64,000 nucleotides of DNA, taken from Saprospiraceae bacterium (GTDB lineage: Bacteria > Bacteroidota > Bacteroidia > Chitinophagales > Saprospiraceae). Shown here one piece after another: positions 1-12,100 of the stretch; within the stretch, counting starts at the first letter, position 1; each line of letters begins with the position of its first letter. The translations under genes and the position numbers were made by a program. The notes beneath the pieces are model-generated. The model ran no database searches. It had not been told where the DNA came from and worked only from the letters and a program-made list of their open reading frames with translations. The DNA lies in contig JADJOB010000002.1 of NCBI GenBank assembly GCA_016714025.1, positions 1,141,001 to 1,205,000 on the forward strand, in the 5' to 3' direction.

Positions 1-212
1 AACCGGGTATATACATCTTTTAAAGGAATGTTATCGGACAGAGTATAAATTCCAATGGATTCAAGAGGTGAAAATTGGAAAGTACGTGAAGAATAAAAAT
101 TCGTTTTATGAGTCAGTAAATCTTCCAGGATCAATCCATTCGAACGGGATGCTACGAGTTTGAATAATCCAACTTTACTTCCAACTGCAATAATCTGATC
201 TATTTGTACCAT
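1..212 (-). CDS. DUF5606 family protein (partial, C-terminus outside window)
   Basis: The first 70 codons of a minus-strand gene that runs off the left edge. The N-terminus (MVQIDQIIAVGSKVGLFKLV, then a stretch ending IGIYTLSDNIPLKDVY) resembles the start of the Bacteroidota-specific DUF5606 family, which opens with a short SH3-like segment of the form 'ISGKPGLYKLV' and continues to 'IAIYTEDEEVPL'. The family's biochemical function is unknown to me. The ATG at 210-212 lies 8 bp after the stop of the upstream E1 dehydrogenase gene, so the two are probably co-transcribed. An ATG at 216 is in another frame. Family assignment is from remembered pattern and is moderately sure. Confidence 0.66.
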   Translation of the reverse strand, partial: MVQIDQIIAVGSKVGLFKLVASRSNGLILEDLLTHKTNFYSSRTFQFSPLESIGIYTLSDNIPLKDVYTR

Positions 213-220
213 ACATTCAA

Positions 221-2227
221 TTAATAAGCCTGCAAATATCTAAGTTTTTCTTCTAATCGGGTAACGGCCAGGTATTGATCCTCCAGACGCTTTACAAACG
301 GGATGGGTGTATCCAAGGAAGCACACCGCAGGACAGGGGCATCCAATGCTTCAAAACAATGTTCCTGAATCCAGGCTGCAATTTCAGATCCAATAGAACA
401 AAACAGATTATCCTCTTGTAAAATACACACTTTGCCTGTTTTTAAAACACTTTCCCGTATGGTGTCGTAGTCTAAAGGAACCAAACTTCTCAAATCAATT
501 AAATCGGCATCAAAAGATTCTTTTTGTAACAATTGCTGTGCCCATTGAATGCCCAGTCCATAACTTATTATGGTCATTGAATTTCCTCTGGATACAAGTC
601 GGGCTTTGCCTAATGGAATGTTGTAATAACCATTGGGAACATCCCCTTCAACAGCCCGGTAGAGGGCTTTGTGTTCAAAAAACATAACCGGATTTGGATC
701 TTCAAAAGCACTGAGCAACAAACCTTTGGCATCGTATGGATTGGATGGATAGACAATTTTTAGTCCAGCTGTGTGTGCAAACCAGGCTTCATTGGTTTGT
801 GAATGAAAAGGACCGGCTTGGGTGGCAGCCCCGCAAGGCATCCTGACCACTACATCTGCCTGTTGACCCCATCGGTAATGAATTTTAGCCAGATTGTTTA
901 CTACCTGATTGAATCCACTGCTTACAAAGTCTGCAAATTGCATTTCAACCATGGACTTGATGCCTTTAAGACTTAGACCCAACGCAGCACCGAGGATCGC
1001 GCTTTCACAAATGGGTGTATTGCGTACACGCTGATTTCCAAATTCTGCCAGGAAACCTTCTGTTATTTTAAAAACGCCTCCATATTCAGCAATGTCTTGG
1101 CCCATTAACACCAAATCGGAATGCCTTCGCATGGCTTCTTGCAATCCTTCGCGGATGGCATCAATAAAACGGATGTTTTTTACAGCTGCATCCTTCGATG
1201 GTAGTATTTCTTTAAAATCATATGCTTTGTAAACATCTGCCAATTCATCTTCCAGCACAACCGGATCATCCTTCCATTCAAATACTTTTTCGACCTCCTC
1301 CTGAATTTGTTTTTTTAACTGAGATCGAATCTGTGCAACTTCATCAACTTGAATAATCTGTTCTTGAACTAACCAGTTTTCATAATTGGTGATTGGATCT
1401 TTTTCTGCCCATTCCTCCAATAATTTTTTTGGAACATATTTAACCCCACTGGCCTCTTCATGTCCGCGCATCCGAAACGTCATGCATTCCACCAAAACCG
1501 GTCTTGGATGTTCCCGGATACTTTTTGCTAATTTGGTGATGGTAGCATGTACCTCAAGAATATTATTTCCATCGATGGTAATTCCTTCCATTCCATATCC
1601 TAATGCGCGATCTGCTAATTGTTTACAGGCGTATTGTTCACGGGTTGGAGTGGATAAACCGTAGCCATTGTTTTCAATGATAAAAATTACAGGCAGTGAC
1701 CATACCGAAGCAACATTGAGTGCTTCATGAAAATCACCTTCACTGGTTCCGCCTTCTCCTGTAAATGCGACACTCAGCTTTTGCTCTTTCTTTAAAAGGG
1801 ATGCCAAAGCAGCACCATTGGCTAAAGTGAGTTGTGGACCCAGATGTGAAATCATACCCACAATGCTATAGTCCAAATTTCCAAAATGGAACGAGCGATC
1901 GCGACCTTTGGTATAACCCTGAGATTTTCCCTGCCACTGAGCAAATAAACGATCCAATGGCATTTTTCTTGAAGTAAATACGCCAAGATTGCGATGCAAT
2001 GGGAATATTAATTCATCCTGATTCAGGGCCTCCGTGCAGCCTACTGAAATAGCTTCCTGGCCAATTCCCGAAAACCATTTAGAAATCCTGCCTTGACGCA
2101 GAAGAAGTAACATTTTTTCTTCGATGAGTCGTGGGTACAGGAGGGAATTATATAAATGTATTAATTCGGCATTTGTATAAATACCACGTTCGTATTGAAT
2201 TTTTTGTGGTGTCAACATCGTTTGCAA
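221..2227 (-). CDS. 2-oxoacid dehydrogenase E1 component, fused alpha and beta subunits
   Basis: Thiamine-diphosphate-dependent E1 of a 2-oxoacid dehydrogenase complex (branched-chain 2-oxoacid or pyruvate type), catalysing oxidative decarboxylation and acyl transfer to the lipoyl group of E2. Both subunits lie in one 668-residue chain: alpha in about 1-340 with the TPP/Mg motif GEGG (157-160) followed by NN (186-187), and beta from about 350 (IRFIDAIREGL) to the end with a transketolase C-terminal domain. Such alpha/beta fusions are common in Bacteroidota. No E2 or E3 gene lies nearby in this window, so the substrate cannot be fixed; the sequence looks closest to the 2-oxoisovalerate type. 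A second Met at residue 4 is an alternative start. Confidence 0.92.
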   Translation of the reverse strand: MQTMLTPQKIQYERGIYTNAELIHLYNSLLYPRLIEEKMLLLLRQGRISKWFSGIGQEAISVGCTEALNQDELIFPLHRNLGVFTSRKMPLDRLFAQWQGKSQGYTKGRDRSFHFGNLDYSIVGMISHLGPQLTLANGAALASLLKKEQKLSVAFTGEGGTSEGDFHEALNVASVWSLPVIFIIENNGYGLSTPTREQYACKQLADRALGYGMEGITIDGNNILEVHATITKLAKSIREHPRPVLVECMTFRMRGHEEASGVKYVPKKLLEEWAEKDPITNYENWLVQEQIIQVDEVAQIRSQLKKQIQEEVEKVFEWKDDPVVLEDELADVYKAYDFKEILPSKDAAVKNIRFIDAIREGLQEAMRRHSDLVLMGQDIAEYGGVFKITEGFLAEFGNQRVRNTPICESAILGAALGLSLKGIKSMVEMQFADFVSSGFNQVVNNLAKIHYRWGQQADVVVRMPCGAATQAGPFHSQTNEAWFAHTAGLKIVYPSNPYDAKGLLLSAFEDPNPVMFFEHKALYRAVEGDVPNGYYNIPLGKARLVSRGNSMTIISYGLGIQWAQQLLQKESFDADLIDLRSLVPLDYDTIRESVLKTGKVCILQEDNLFCSIGSEIAAWIQEHCFEALDAPVLRCASLDTPIPFVKRLEDQYLAVTRLEEKLRYLQAY

Positions 2228-2264
2228 TTGCTAAGGTTAAGTTTGTGAATTAAATACATTATAA

Positions 2265-2978
2265 TTAAAATATCCCTTTAAAAACTTCAATGGATTTTAT
2301 ATCTTTAAAATGTTCTAAATGTAATTTAAAATAGAACAATAATATATCAAGGATGCGTCTTCGTTGTTCTAAAGTTTTGAACGTATCATTGTCTGTCTTT
2401 TTTTGGATTAATAAAAAAAGCAACTGGCTATCTTCCGGATTTACAGCATATTTGTTGGATAACTCAAATGGACAAAATGAGCCATTTAATAAATCCAGAG
2501 AATTTGCAGTTTCGGAATAATTATCTAATGGACTAAATCCAAGAAAAGAAGATAAATCCAATAAAAATTCGATAGCAAATTGTGGACTCACATGATTCTC
2601 ACTATCTAAATGCCAATAACAATTTTTAATAAATTGAAATAGCTCCGGATTGGATTGGTGTCCGCTGATTGATTTTCTACAAACTTCCAGGATAAACGTG
2701 CCAATGGCTGAGCGTTTTATATCAAATGGGATGCGTTGATAAAGAAGGGCAGGACTTACTTCTTTAATACGATGAATTTCTTTTTGTTCATTGTAATAAA
2801 CCAAGAGATCTAACACATTCATCAACTGAAATAGAGAAGCCAATCGTTGATTTGATTTTGAAAAAACTCCATTGGCAATAAAACATTGCAATCCTTTTTC
2901 AGCGGTATAGATATCCATGATCAGGCTGCTTTCGCGGAAGCGGGTTGTGCGAAAAACGATGCCTTCAGTTTGCAACAT
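2265..2978 (-). CDS. recO: DNA repair protein RecO
   Basis: RecO takes part in RecFOR recombinational repair, loading RecA onto SSB-coated single-stranded DNA and annealing strands. The 237-residue length is normal. The N-terminal OB-fold begins with the typical LQTEGIVFRTTRFRESSLIM and continues with YTAEKGLQCFIANGV; the helical C-terminal part follows from about residue 80. The zinc-finger cysteines of some RecO proteins are not evident, as in many Bacteroidota homologues. The gene sits 37 bp upstream of the E1 gene on the same strand and may share its transcript. Confidence 0.9.
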   Translation of the reverse strand: MLQTEGIVFRTTRFRESSLIMDIYTAEKGLQCFIANGVFSKSNQRLASLFQLMNVLDLLVYYNEQKEIHRIKEVSPALLYQRIPFDIKRSAIGTFILEVCRKSISGHQSNPELFQFIKNCYWHLDSENHVSPQFAIEFLLDLSSFLGFSPLDNYSETANSLDLLNGSFCPFELSNKYAVNPEDSQLLFLLIQKKTDNDTFKTLEQRRRILDILLFYFKLHLEHFKDIKSIEVFKGIF

Positions 2979-3024
2979 GGGTGTAAAATTAGTTTAAGCC
3001 GCGAACCATTGTCAAAAGAGCCGC

Positions 3025-4248
3025 TTAGCCTGCGATACTCAGGATCTTAATCTCTACGCGTTGATTTAATGCCCGACCTTCTTTTGTTGAATTGGATGCA
3101 ACCGGATTTTTTCCACCATATCCTTTGCAATTAATTCGTTTGGTATCAATGCCTTTTGATACCAGATATTCTTTTACTGCTTCTGCACGTAACAAGGATA
3201 AGCGTTCACAATATTTTTCAGCGCATTTATTATTGGTATGGCCCCCAATTTCAATCCGGATTTTTTTATTTTTATTGAGATATTCGTACAATTCATCCAA
3301 TACAGTATTTGATTCGGATTTAAATCTGGCTGAATCCGTTTCAAAATACAATTTTTCGATTTTCATTACTTGCCCAACACTCAATTTGCTGTTATCCAGG
3401 TATTTTAGAATACGTTCTTTTGGTTTTGGGGTCGTCCCGTTTCCATTGGTGGTTTTAGTTTTGGTGTTTTCTTTAGGCTTTGCAACCGTTACTGTATTTT
3501 TTGATTTCGTTGCGTCGCGTTCTTTTTTGTATTTATCATATGCAGGATCTGTTGGACAGGGTATAACCGTTAAATGAGACGCATTATCCAATAAAATATT
3601 TCCATTGTATGGAAACAAGACAGGTGTTTTGTAAAAGGCTTCCAATTCAAGATACTGCAAATCGTATTTTGCTTCCAGTTCAAATTCAAACTTTTTCCAG
3701 TCTGTGTTATCAATTAAAGGAGACTCAGCCAATAGTTGTTTCTGATTGCAAAATGCTTCTCCACCCCAAATTCTTAAAATTACCGGAGTTGTATATTGTT
3801 TTAAATTAGTGGGTTCATTTTTATTGGAAGCACTCAGATAAGTACTTGATCTGCACAGCATGATGCTAAACGAATAACAGGTCCCTTTAAGCAGGGGTTT
3901 TATCAATCGCTGAGATACGCGTTCGTAAGTATCATTTTCACGAACCACCATCCCGAGATAGGTATTTCCATGAAAAGCTGATTTCGTAACACTGAAGAAA
4001 GGTTGATTTTTATCATCCAGAGCAGGTTGCACATCGGGTGGGGTTTCCCCTTTAAACCCACAATCGATCCATCCATTCGGAGGTTCACAACATTTTGGAA
4101 TTCCCTCAAAAGATCCATTTTGAAGAAAGATGTCATTGGTATTTTGAGCTTGAGTAAATCCAACTTGAGTGCAGCAAAAAATCAATAAATAAATACAAGC
4201 TAAAAGCTTGCAAAATTTATAATCTGACAAATTTAGAGTGGTTTCCAA
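3025..4248 (-). CDS. OmpA family outer-membrane/peptidoglycan-associated protein
   Basis: A 407-residue secreted protein with an N-terminal signal-like hydrophobic segment (about 14-33, LLACIYLLIFCCTQVGF). The region from about 40 to 230 (NGSFEGIPKCCEPPNGW onwards) resembles a jelly-roll/carbohydrate-binding-like domain. A Lys/Thr-rich linker lies at about 240-280. The C-terminal 110 residues form an OmpA domain that binds peptidoglycan: FETDSARFKSES, IEIGGHTNNK, RAEAVKEYLVSKGID and NQRVEIKIL are recognisable. It probably tethers envelope components to the cell wall. It is monocistronic by spacing (46 bp to recO, 53 bp from the acyl-CoA dehydrogenase). Confidence 0.85.
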   Translation of the reverse strand: METTLNLSDYKFCKLLACIYLLIFCCTQVGFTQAQNTNDIFLQNGSFEGIPKCCEPPNGWIDCGFKGETPPDVQPALDDKNQPFFSVTKSAFHGNTYLGMVVRENDTYERVSQRLIKPLLKGTCYSFSIMLCRSSTYLSASNKNEPTNLKQYTTPVILRIWGGEAFCNQKQLLAESPLIDNTDWKKFEFELEAKYDLQYLELEAFYKTPVLFPYNGNILLDNASHLTVIPCPTDPAYDKYKKERDATKSKNTVTVAKPKENTKTKTTNGNGTTPKPKERILKYLDNSKLSVGQVMKIEKLYFETDSARFKSESNTVLDELYEYLNKNKKIRIEIGGHTNNKCAEKYCERLSLLRAEAVKEYLVSKGIDTKRINCKGYGGKNPVASNSTKEGRALNQRVEIKILSIAG

Positions 4249-4301
4249 AATTCAATTTAAAATGGCTAGAGTAAAACGATCAATACGCAGAATATTGTAT
4301 A

Positions 4302-5516
4302 TTAATTTTCAAAAGCATTAATTCCAGTAATATCCATTCCTGTAATTAATAAATGGATGTCATGAGTCCCTTCATACGTTAAAACGGTTTCAAGATTCAT
4401 CATGTGACGCATTATAGGATATTCATTGGTTATACCCATTCCTCCTAAGATTTGACGAGCTTCCCTTGCAATAACCAAAGCGGTATGCACATTGTTTCTT
4501 TTAGCCATAGAAATTTGTGCAGGACTGGCTTTGCCATTATTGGCCAACACACCCAATCTCCAGGCCAGAAGCTGGGCTTTGGTAATTTCGGTAATCATTT
4601 CAGCCAATTTTTTCTGAGTCAACTGGAAGGCTGCAAGTGGTTTGCCAAATTGAATCCGTTCTTTGGCATAGCGAAGGGCTGTATCATAACAATCCAAAGC
4701 CGCACCCAAAGCGCCCCATGCAATTCCATAACGAGCCTTAGAAAGACAGGACAATGGACCTTTTAGGCCTTTAACCTCAGGAAATACATTTGATTTGGGT
4801 ACCCGTACATCTTCAAAGACCAACTCTCCGGTTATTGAAGCCCGTAAGGACCATTTACCGTGGATTTCAGGTGCTGAATATCCTTTAGAGTCTTTTTCTA
4901 CGACCATTCCGAGAATTTCTCCTGCTTCATTTTTAGCCCAAACCACTGCAAGATCCGCAACCGGGGAATTGGTAATCCACATTTTCGAACCATTAAGAAT
5001 ATAGCAGTCACCGTCATCTCTAACGGTACTAATCATTCCGGCAGGGTTGGAGCCAAAATCAGGTTCTGTAAGCCCAAAACAACCAATAAATTCTCCAGAA
5101 CCTAGCTTGGGAAGGTATTTTTTCCGAAGGGCCTCTGAGCCAAACTTATAAATAGGAAACATGACCAGGGATCCTTGCACGGAAGCCATTGACCGTATAC
5201 CTGAATCACCGCGTTCAAGTTCCTGCATGATAACCCCATAGGCAATTTCATCCATGCCACCACCGCCGTATTCACGAGGCAGACTGGGCCCAAAAGCTCC
5301 AATTTCAGCCAATCCCTTAAATAAATGCTGGGGACATTCTGATTTATTGCTGTATGCTTCAATGATCGGACTTACCTCTTGCTTTACCCATTCCCGGACC
5401 GCTTGGCGAGCCAATAAATGTTCTTCACTGAGCAATTCGTCGATCTGGTAATAATCATGACCTTCGTAACGATCCAATCCTTTGGTTTTTGATGTCATGT
5501 CTTTTCTTTTCGTCAA
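4302..5516 (-). CDS. Acyl-CoA dehydrogenase, glutaryl-CoA dehydrogenase type
   Basis: FAD-dependent acyl-CoA dehydrogenase of 404 residues, normal for the family. It shows the ACAD signatures CFGLTEPDFGSNPAGM (flavin/substrate region), WITNSPVADLAVVWA and the C-terminal RQILGGMGITNEYPI. The end, TYEGTHDIHLLITGMDITG, matches the glutaryl-CoA dehydrogenase subfamily; the Glu of YEGTHD is the catalytic base there. The likely reaction is oxidation and decarboxylation of glutaryl-CoA to crotonyl-CoA in lysine/tryptophan degradation, with electrons passed to an ETF; the exact substrate is inference. It is divergently arranged with folB, with a 69-bp gap that must hold both promoters. Alternative in-frame Met at residue 7. 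Confidence 0.9.
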   Translation of the reverse strand: MTKRKDMTSKTKGLDRYEGHDYYQIDELLSEEHLLARQAVREWVKQEVSPIIEAYSNKSECPQHLFKGLAEIGAFGPSLPREYGGGGMDEIAYGVIMQELERGDSGIRSMASVQGSLVMFPIYKFGSEALRKKYLPKLGSGEFIGCFGLTEPDFGSNPAGMISTVRDDGDCYILNGSKMWITNSPVADLAVVWAKNEAGEILGMVVEKDSKGYSAPEIHGKWSLRASITGELVFEDVRVPKSNVFPEVKGLKGPLSCLSKARYGIAWGALGAALDCYDTALRYAKERIQFGKPLAAFQLTQKKLAEMITEITKAQLLAWRLGVLANNGKASPAQISMAKRNNVHTALVIAREARQILGGMGITNEYPIMRHMMNLETVLTYEGTHDIHLLITGMDITGINAFEN

Positions 5517-5585
5517 TTTTGCACAAATTTATATAAGACTCAGCCTGCAGCAATGAAACAGCTTGTTAATATTATAAAAGGATAA

Positions 5586-5936
5586 ATGAAAAAAATTAGC
5601 CTGGTTTTAGAAGGAATGCGTTTTTTCGGTCATTATGGATATTATACTGAAGAACGAATGCTTTTGACAGAATTAAAAATGGACCTTAGTCTGGATTTTA
5701 AAATTCCTGATAAAGAGCTCTTAAATCTGGAAGACAGCCTCAATTATGAAACAATCTATAAGCTGATTCAATCTGAAATGAAACAACCTGAAGCCTTATT
5801 GGAAAATATTGCAAAGCGGGTCATTCAGACGATCAAAGGTTTTGATTCACGTATTGAAAATTGCCAGCTTACAATCTATAAAAAAGTACAATTGGGTGGA
5901 GCAATTCAAAACGTCGCATTGAAATTTGGAGATTAA
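5586..5936 (+). CDS. folB: Dihydroneopterin aldolase
   Basis: FolB converts 7,8-dihydroneopterin to 6-hydroxymethyl-7,8-dihydropterin and glycolaldehyde in folate synthesis. The 116-residue protein has the family's tunnelling fold pattern: LEGMRFFGHYGYYTEER at the N-terminus, where the Gly-Tyr-Glu region contacts the pterin; LNYETIYKLI in the middle; LLENIAKRVIQTI; and a C-terminal TIYKKVQLGGAIQN carrying the conserved Lys. The start ATG is well placed with little upstream choice. It is the first plus-strand gene after a block of minus-strand genes and is probably monocistronic: 186 bp of AT-rich sequence separate it from the adhesin gene. Confidence 0.9.
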   Translation: MKKISLVLEGMRFFGHYGYYTEERMLLTELKMDLSLDFKIPDKELLNLEDSLNYETIYKLIQSEMKQPEALLENIAKRVIQTIKGFDSRIENCQLTIYKKVQLGGAIQNVALKFGD

Positions 5937-6122
5937 ATCTTGAAATTCTGATATATTAAATTCATCTATACATTTTTTTTCATTTTGTATAAAAGTAGTT
6001 TTTAGTAAGCTATGAATTGCAATAATAAATATTAATTATCTTTTATTAATTGCAGCTACAGCTATGGATTGGTCTAAATACTTTTGTTTTAGCGAAGATT
6101 AGAACCAATCAAAAACCGAAGC

Positions 6123-9100
6123 ATGTTTTCACTATTCAGTCTGAGGAACAATAGTGCGTTTTTACTATTTTTATTAACCAGCGCTCAAATACACGCTGAG
6201 GCATATTATTGCTATGTTCCCCCTGTAAATTCAAAAATATCCAGAAACCATGAAGGTGATTCTGTCAAGAATCATTCTTGTGAAATCAAGTACGAGCAAG
6301 GGATCTTTCATTTAGATTTAACTGATGGAATTCATTTTAATTCTACAGGTTCATTTATGATCGGAAACGATAGTCCCTGTGAATGCACTCAACGTTGGAC
6401 CGGAGGATCGCATTGGAATGCAGATGGAACAATTGATGATGGAATTATGGCTCCCAATGCACATGGTATAATTAGTTGTTCAGCAAGTGTAAGTAGCCAA
6501 ACAAATATTGGTCCTGGTTCTTGTACTTATGATCCTGCTCAATTTACCATCGATTTATCTCAAATTACTTGCTTTAACCCAACAAGCGGAAATGCTGTGG
6601 CTGTTTCAACACCTGGATTGGGATGTAAAATTATTTGGTTGAATTTTGATGGACGTGCTCTAGCTGGAAGTTATGATTTTCAAGTTGAAACTTCGGATAA
6701 TATTGGCTGGGCATTGTATTATGCTCTCAATCCTACACAAAGTGTAAGCGGTCCTGACAGCTTGTCTGGTAATTGTTCCAATCTTAAACTTTATGCTTGC
6801 GGAAATCAATTTAACAATTCCTGGTTGACAAAAGCAACTCCGGTATTTAGTAAAACCAGCAATTTATATCTTGCAATCTGGGATCAGAGCAATTGCAATC
6901 CAGCAAATTTTTCTGTAAATTTTAAAGCGCGATTGGGCTGTGGTAATGCAGATGCATGCCTGCTTTATGTTGATTCTACAAAAGCAATTTGCAATGCAAT
7001 AAATACTTATACGGTTACAAGTTATGTGAGCGGCATCAATGGAATGTTTACAGTTACAGACAATACAGGATTAGCAAGTTCGATATCAACAAATCCTAAT
7101 CCATTAAAATTTACAAACATTGCTGATCCCAATCCGGTTGTCAATGGCGTGGTTAGCCTGGTATATCCTGTAGGTACAAATTACAATTTTACAATTTCTG
7201 CTGGTGGAGCATGTACACAAACGGTAAGTGGTGTCAGTCCGGTATTGACCGTGGTGTGTCCACAATCAAGCAATGACATTTATCCGTGCAGGCCGGATGT
7301 TCCAACAGCAATTACCAATGAAGCAGGATTTATAGGATTAGGTGGCACGATCAATAGTTATTGCGGCGTTTTAAGTTTTTCCAACACCGATAGCTGGAAT
7401 GTAGGCGCCGGATGCGCTTATGATACCAGCAGATTAACACGAACCTATAAAATTAAATCCGGCACCGATTCGGTAAATTGTGTTTTGAATTACAAAGTAG
7501 TCGATACCACCAGACCGATAATCAATTGTCCTGTTGATTTGACTATCAATTGTGATGCGTCCACCTCGCCAGCTAATACAGGTATTCCTACAGGTTCTGA
7601 CAACTGCAATCCGATACCTGCAAGTATTTTATTCCATGAATTATATACAGACGGAAATTGCCAGAATAATAAAACGTTGACCAGAACCTGGACTGCAACT
7701 GATTTATGCGCAAACACAGCAACTTGTATTCAGACTATCAACATTCAGGATACTACCAGACCGGTTTTAACCTGTCCCATCAATTTAAATGTTAGCTGTG
7801 CATTATTAATTCCGCAAGTAAATCTGAACAGCGTAATTCCCTCGGATAATTGTGCCGGAATGTTTACAATTAGTCATGTCAAGGACAGTATTTATAATCA
7901 GTCTTGTGCTAATCGATTTACTGTAGCAAGAATTTATCAGGCAAATGATATTTGTGGAAATAGCAATTACTGCATTCAAACAATTAGTGTAAATGACCAA
8001 ACTGGGCCGGATGTAAATTGTCCATCTACTTCTGTAATAAGTTGTTCTAAGGATGTGCCAAGCATACTCGATAGTAAAAATGGAGTATTGACTAATGATG
8101 CCTGTGGTGGATCGGTTACAGTGGAACACATGAATGATGTTTTGACAGGTCAAACTTGTCTCAACCGTTTTAATATTTTCAGAAGTTTTAAAACCACGGA
8201 TCTTTGTGGCAATACCTCAACTTGTACACAGGCAATTATTGTAGCCGATTATGTTGCACCCATTCTCACATGTCCAACCAATATTACCGTAATGTGCTCA
8301 GGAAATGTACCTCCTGCCAATGTGAATGCACCTTTTGCATTTGATTTTTGCACCAACCCGGTACGAGTAAACCACATTTCTGATGTAATTACCAATCAAA
8401 CAGGTGAAAATAAATATACGACTTTGCGAACGTACCGCGCAACAGATACCTGTGGCAATTTTGTTGAATGCACGCAGCAGATTTTTATCCTGGATGATGT
8501 TCCACCTAATATTACTTGTCCCGCCGATTTGACAATTAATTGTGCAGAATTAGTACCTCCACCGGATCCAAATCTGGTTGTGCGTTCAGATAATTGCAGT
8601 ACGACGGTAACCGTATTGTTTTTAAGTGATGTTGTAAGTAATTTTATAAACGCAAATAATTATATTATTACCCGCACTTATCAGGCAACTGATGGAAGTA
8701 ACAATTCAATTACTTGTAGCCAACAAATTACAGTCCGTGATTTAATTCCTCCAACTATTACTTGCCCCGGAGATGTAAATTTAAATTGTGCAGGAGATGT
8801 CCCAATGGCAGACATTGGAAATGTGATAGCAAAAGATAATTGCGTTGGTCAGGTAGATGTAAATTTTAATGGGGATGTCATTTCAAATCAAATTTGTCCT
8901 AATCGATTTACAATTTCCAGAACCTATCGGGTATCTGATTTAAATGGGAATACCCAACTATGTACTCAAACGCTTACGGTCAACGATCTTACGCTACCAA
9001 GCATCAATTGCCCGGGAAATGTAACCGTCTTATGTGCAACCGAAGTGCCTCCGGCTAATGCAATGGCAATTACTGCAACAGACGGATGCGGTGGAACAGT

Positions 9101-12100
9101 AGGAGTCATTCATCATAAAGATTCGATTAGTAATTTTATTTGTACAAACAGGTATCTTGTCAATCGAATTTATAAGGCAACTGATGCTTGCGGCAATGAG
9201 GCTTTTTGTACTCAATTAATCACAGTTGAAGACCTAAGTGGTCCTGCGATTACTTGTCCATCTTCACTCACAATTAATTGTGAAGCACCTTCAGATACCA
9301 GCCAAACAGGTATTCCTCTGACTTCAGATCATTGCGGTGGACAATTTGTAGTATTGCGTCATGCGGACAACCGGGTAGACGGAACTTGTATATACAATTA
9401 CCAAATTCAAAGAACCTGGACCGCTACGGATTTATGTAATAATAACAATTCGTGCATTCAAACCATTACGGTTCAAGACACCAGTCGTCCGGTATTTCTT
9501 CCTCCTGCTGATGTTACAATTTCATGTACCCAAAATTATAATGACTTAAATATTACAGGAGACGCAAGCATCCTTTCTAATAATTGCGGATGGCCAAAAA
9601 TAGATTACGATGATCTTATTGATCTAAGCGGATGCAATGGTTCCGGTACTATCATCAGAACCTGGTTGGTGACTGATGACTGCGGAAATACGAATTCTGC
9701 CAATCAAACAATAACGGTACGTTGTCCAAAATTTGACCTGGCTTTAAAAAAGACTTTGCCAATGTCAAACGGAACTAAATTTGGCGATACGATCACCTAC
9801 AAAATCAGTGTGGTTAATCAAGGGTGCGATACAGCATATCAAATTTTAATCACTGATTACATGAGTCCTGGATACAGTTTTTTACCTGCGATAAATCCGG
9901 GATGGTTTATTACAGGAAGTTTGATGCAAACTGTTATTCCTGGTCCAATAATTCCGGAAGACAGTGCATTTGTATTAATTAAATTTAAGATAAATCCGCT
10001 TGCTGTAACTGGCGCATTGAGCTGGTTAAACATCGCAGAAATTTCAGATGCCAAAGGAGTTCACAGCAGCATGATTCAAGATGTTGACAGTCATTATGAT
10101 ACCATTCCCGGAAATGACAATGGAGGAATTCCATTTTCTCCATTTGATGATTTTCTTGGTGGAAATGGAGTGGATGATGCAGACGCTTCAGATATTGCCC
10201 TTCCATTAATCCAAGATGTAGCATTGAGGAAAACGATTACGAGTTCCGGGCCCTTTGTCTATGGCGATTTAATAAATTTTAAAATAGCCGTTTACAATCA
10301 GGGAAATATCCCAGTATCGAATGTGGTCGTGCGTGATTATCTTCCAAATGGATTCGAATTTGATCCCATGTTGAACAGTAATTGGACTAAACTGAATGAC
10401 TCAGTGTTAAGTTCAACGATACAATTTACGATTTTACCAAATGATAGCTTTTGTATTTTCGCAAACTTAAGATATATTAATCCTGCAATTCGCAAATCAG
10501 ACAGTTGGTTAAATTATGCAGAAGTTTATAGTGCAGAAGGATTTCAAGGAATGAACATTATTGATGCTGATTCAAATCTGGGTTCTAATTCAGCCAAAGA
10601 GCGATCTGTATTTCAAAATTCAGTTGACAATAATAATATTTCCGGTCATTTTAAATTGGACAATACTGATGAGGATGATCACGATGTGGAAGGATTTGAT
10701 GTGGTTGCTCGAATTGGTGATTTTGTTTGGAGAGATTTAAATGATAATGGCCTGCAGGATCCATTTGAATTTGGAATGCCCAATGTAATTGTTTGTTTAT
10801 ATAATGTTGCCGGTAGTTTGATTGCAAAAGATACTACAGACGCAAATGGATTCTATGAATTTACAAATTTGAATCCAGGGCAGTATTTCATTTTTGTGCA
10901 ATTGGGTACAGCCGCTACAAATTATTATTTTGGAAAAAGAATGATTGGGGGAAATCGTAAAATTGACAGCGATGTGGGGTCAACAGGCGTTAGTCAATCG
11001 GTGCTTATTAATTCAGGTACAAATTATGACAGTTTGGATGTTGCCATTGTTCCCTTTTTATCATTAGGCGGATTTATTTGGGAAGACAAAAATGGAAATG
11101 GAATCCAAGAACCAGGCGAACCAGGAATTAAAAGTGTTCAGGTTTTGCTTTATGATGCAGTAAGTAAAGCACAATTGAAAACTACACTGACAGATCAAAA
11201 TGGCCGGTATTTGTTTTCTAAGTTAAAATCCGGTACTTATTATGTGAAGGTAAATCCACCAGCAAACTTTAAATTCACAATTCCAAATGTTGATACTGAT
11301 TTAAAAGACAGTGATATTGATAACAGCAACGGATTAAACACCAGTGCTAATTTAATTTTAAGTATCAGTTCACTAAACCCCAATTTAGATGGCGGTTTGT
11401 ATCAATGTGCATCTATTTCCGGAACGGTTTGGAATGACGTAAATTATAATTCAGTTTACAACTCATCAGAGCGAGGAATCAATGGCTTACTGGTGCGTTT
11501 GTACAACAATCAAAATCAAAGTTTGTATGCAGCACAATTAACCGGCCCTAAACCAGGAACGCCTTCAGTTGATGGTTATTATTCTTTTGATTGTGTTCCA
11601 CCAGGTACTTATTATGTAAAGTTTGAAAATCTTTCTGGATTTTCATTTGGTTCTCCATTTTTGACAAATGATCCTTTGTACGATTCAGATGTTACCCATC
11701 TGCATGGATTAGGGACTACAAATAATTTGAATCTAATTGGTGGAACCACCATTAAAGGGATTAATGCCGCAGAAAGTAAGATTCCTACCGGAACAACACT
11801 GAACGGGAAAGCGGATCCGAATAATTCAAATCATGCATTTGAATTTGCAGACATACCGAATCAGGATGTTGAATTGCAATCGGATATCCAACATAGAAAA
11901 TATCTGGACATTTACCCAGTGCCTGCGAGTAATGAACTGTTTATAGAATTCAAAGGGCTCGATGCATTTCCTGCTTATTTAAGATTTTATGATTTTCAGG
12001 GAAATTTAGTTAAGGAGCTATTGGTAAACAGTTTGGAAGAATGTCAACATTCTTTAAAAGTAGATATTCATTCATTTATTACAGGTCATTATCGCCTTAT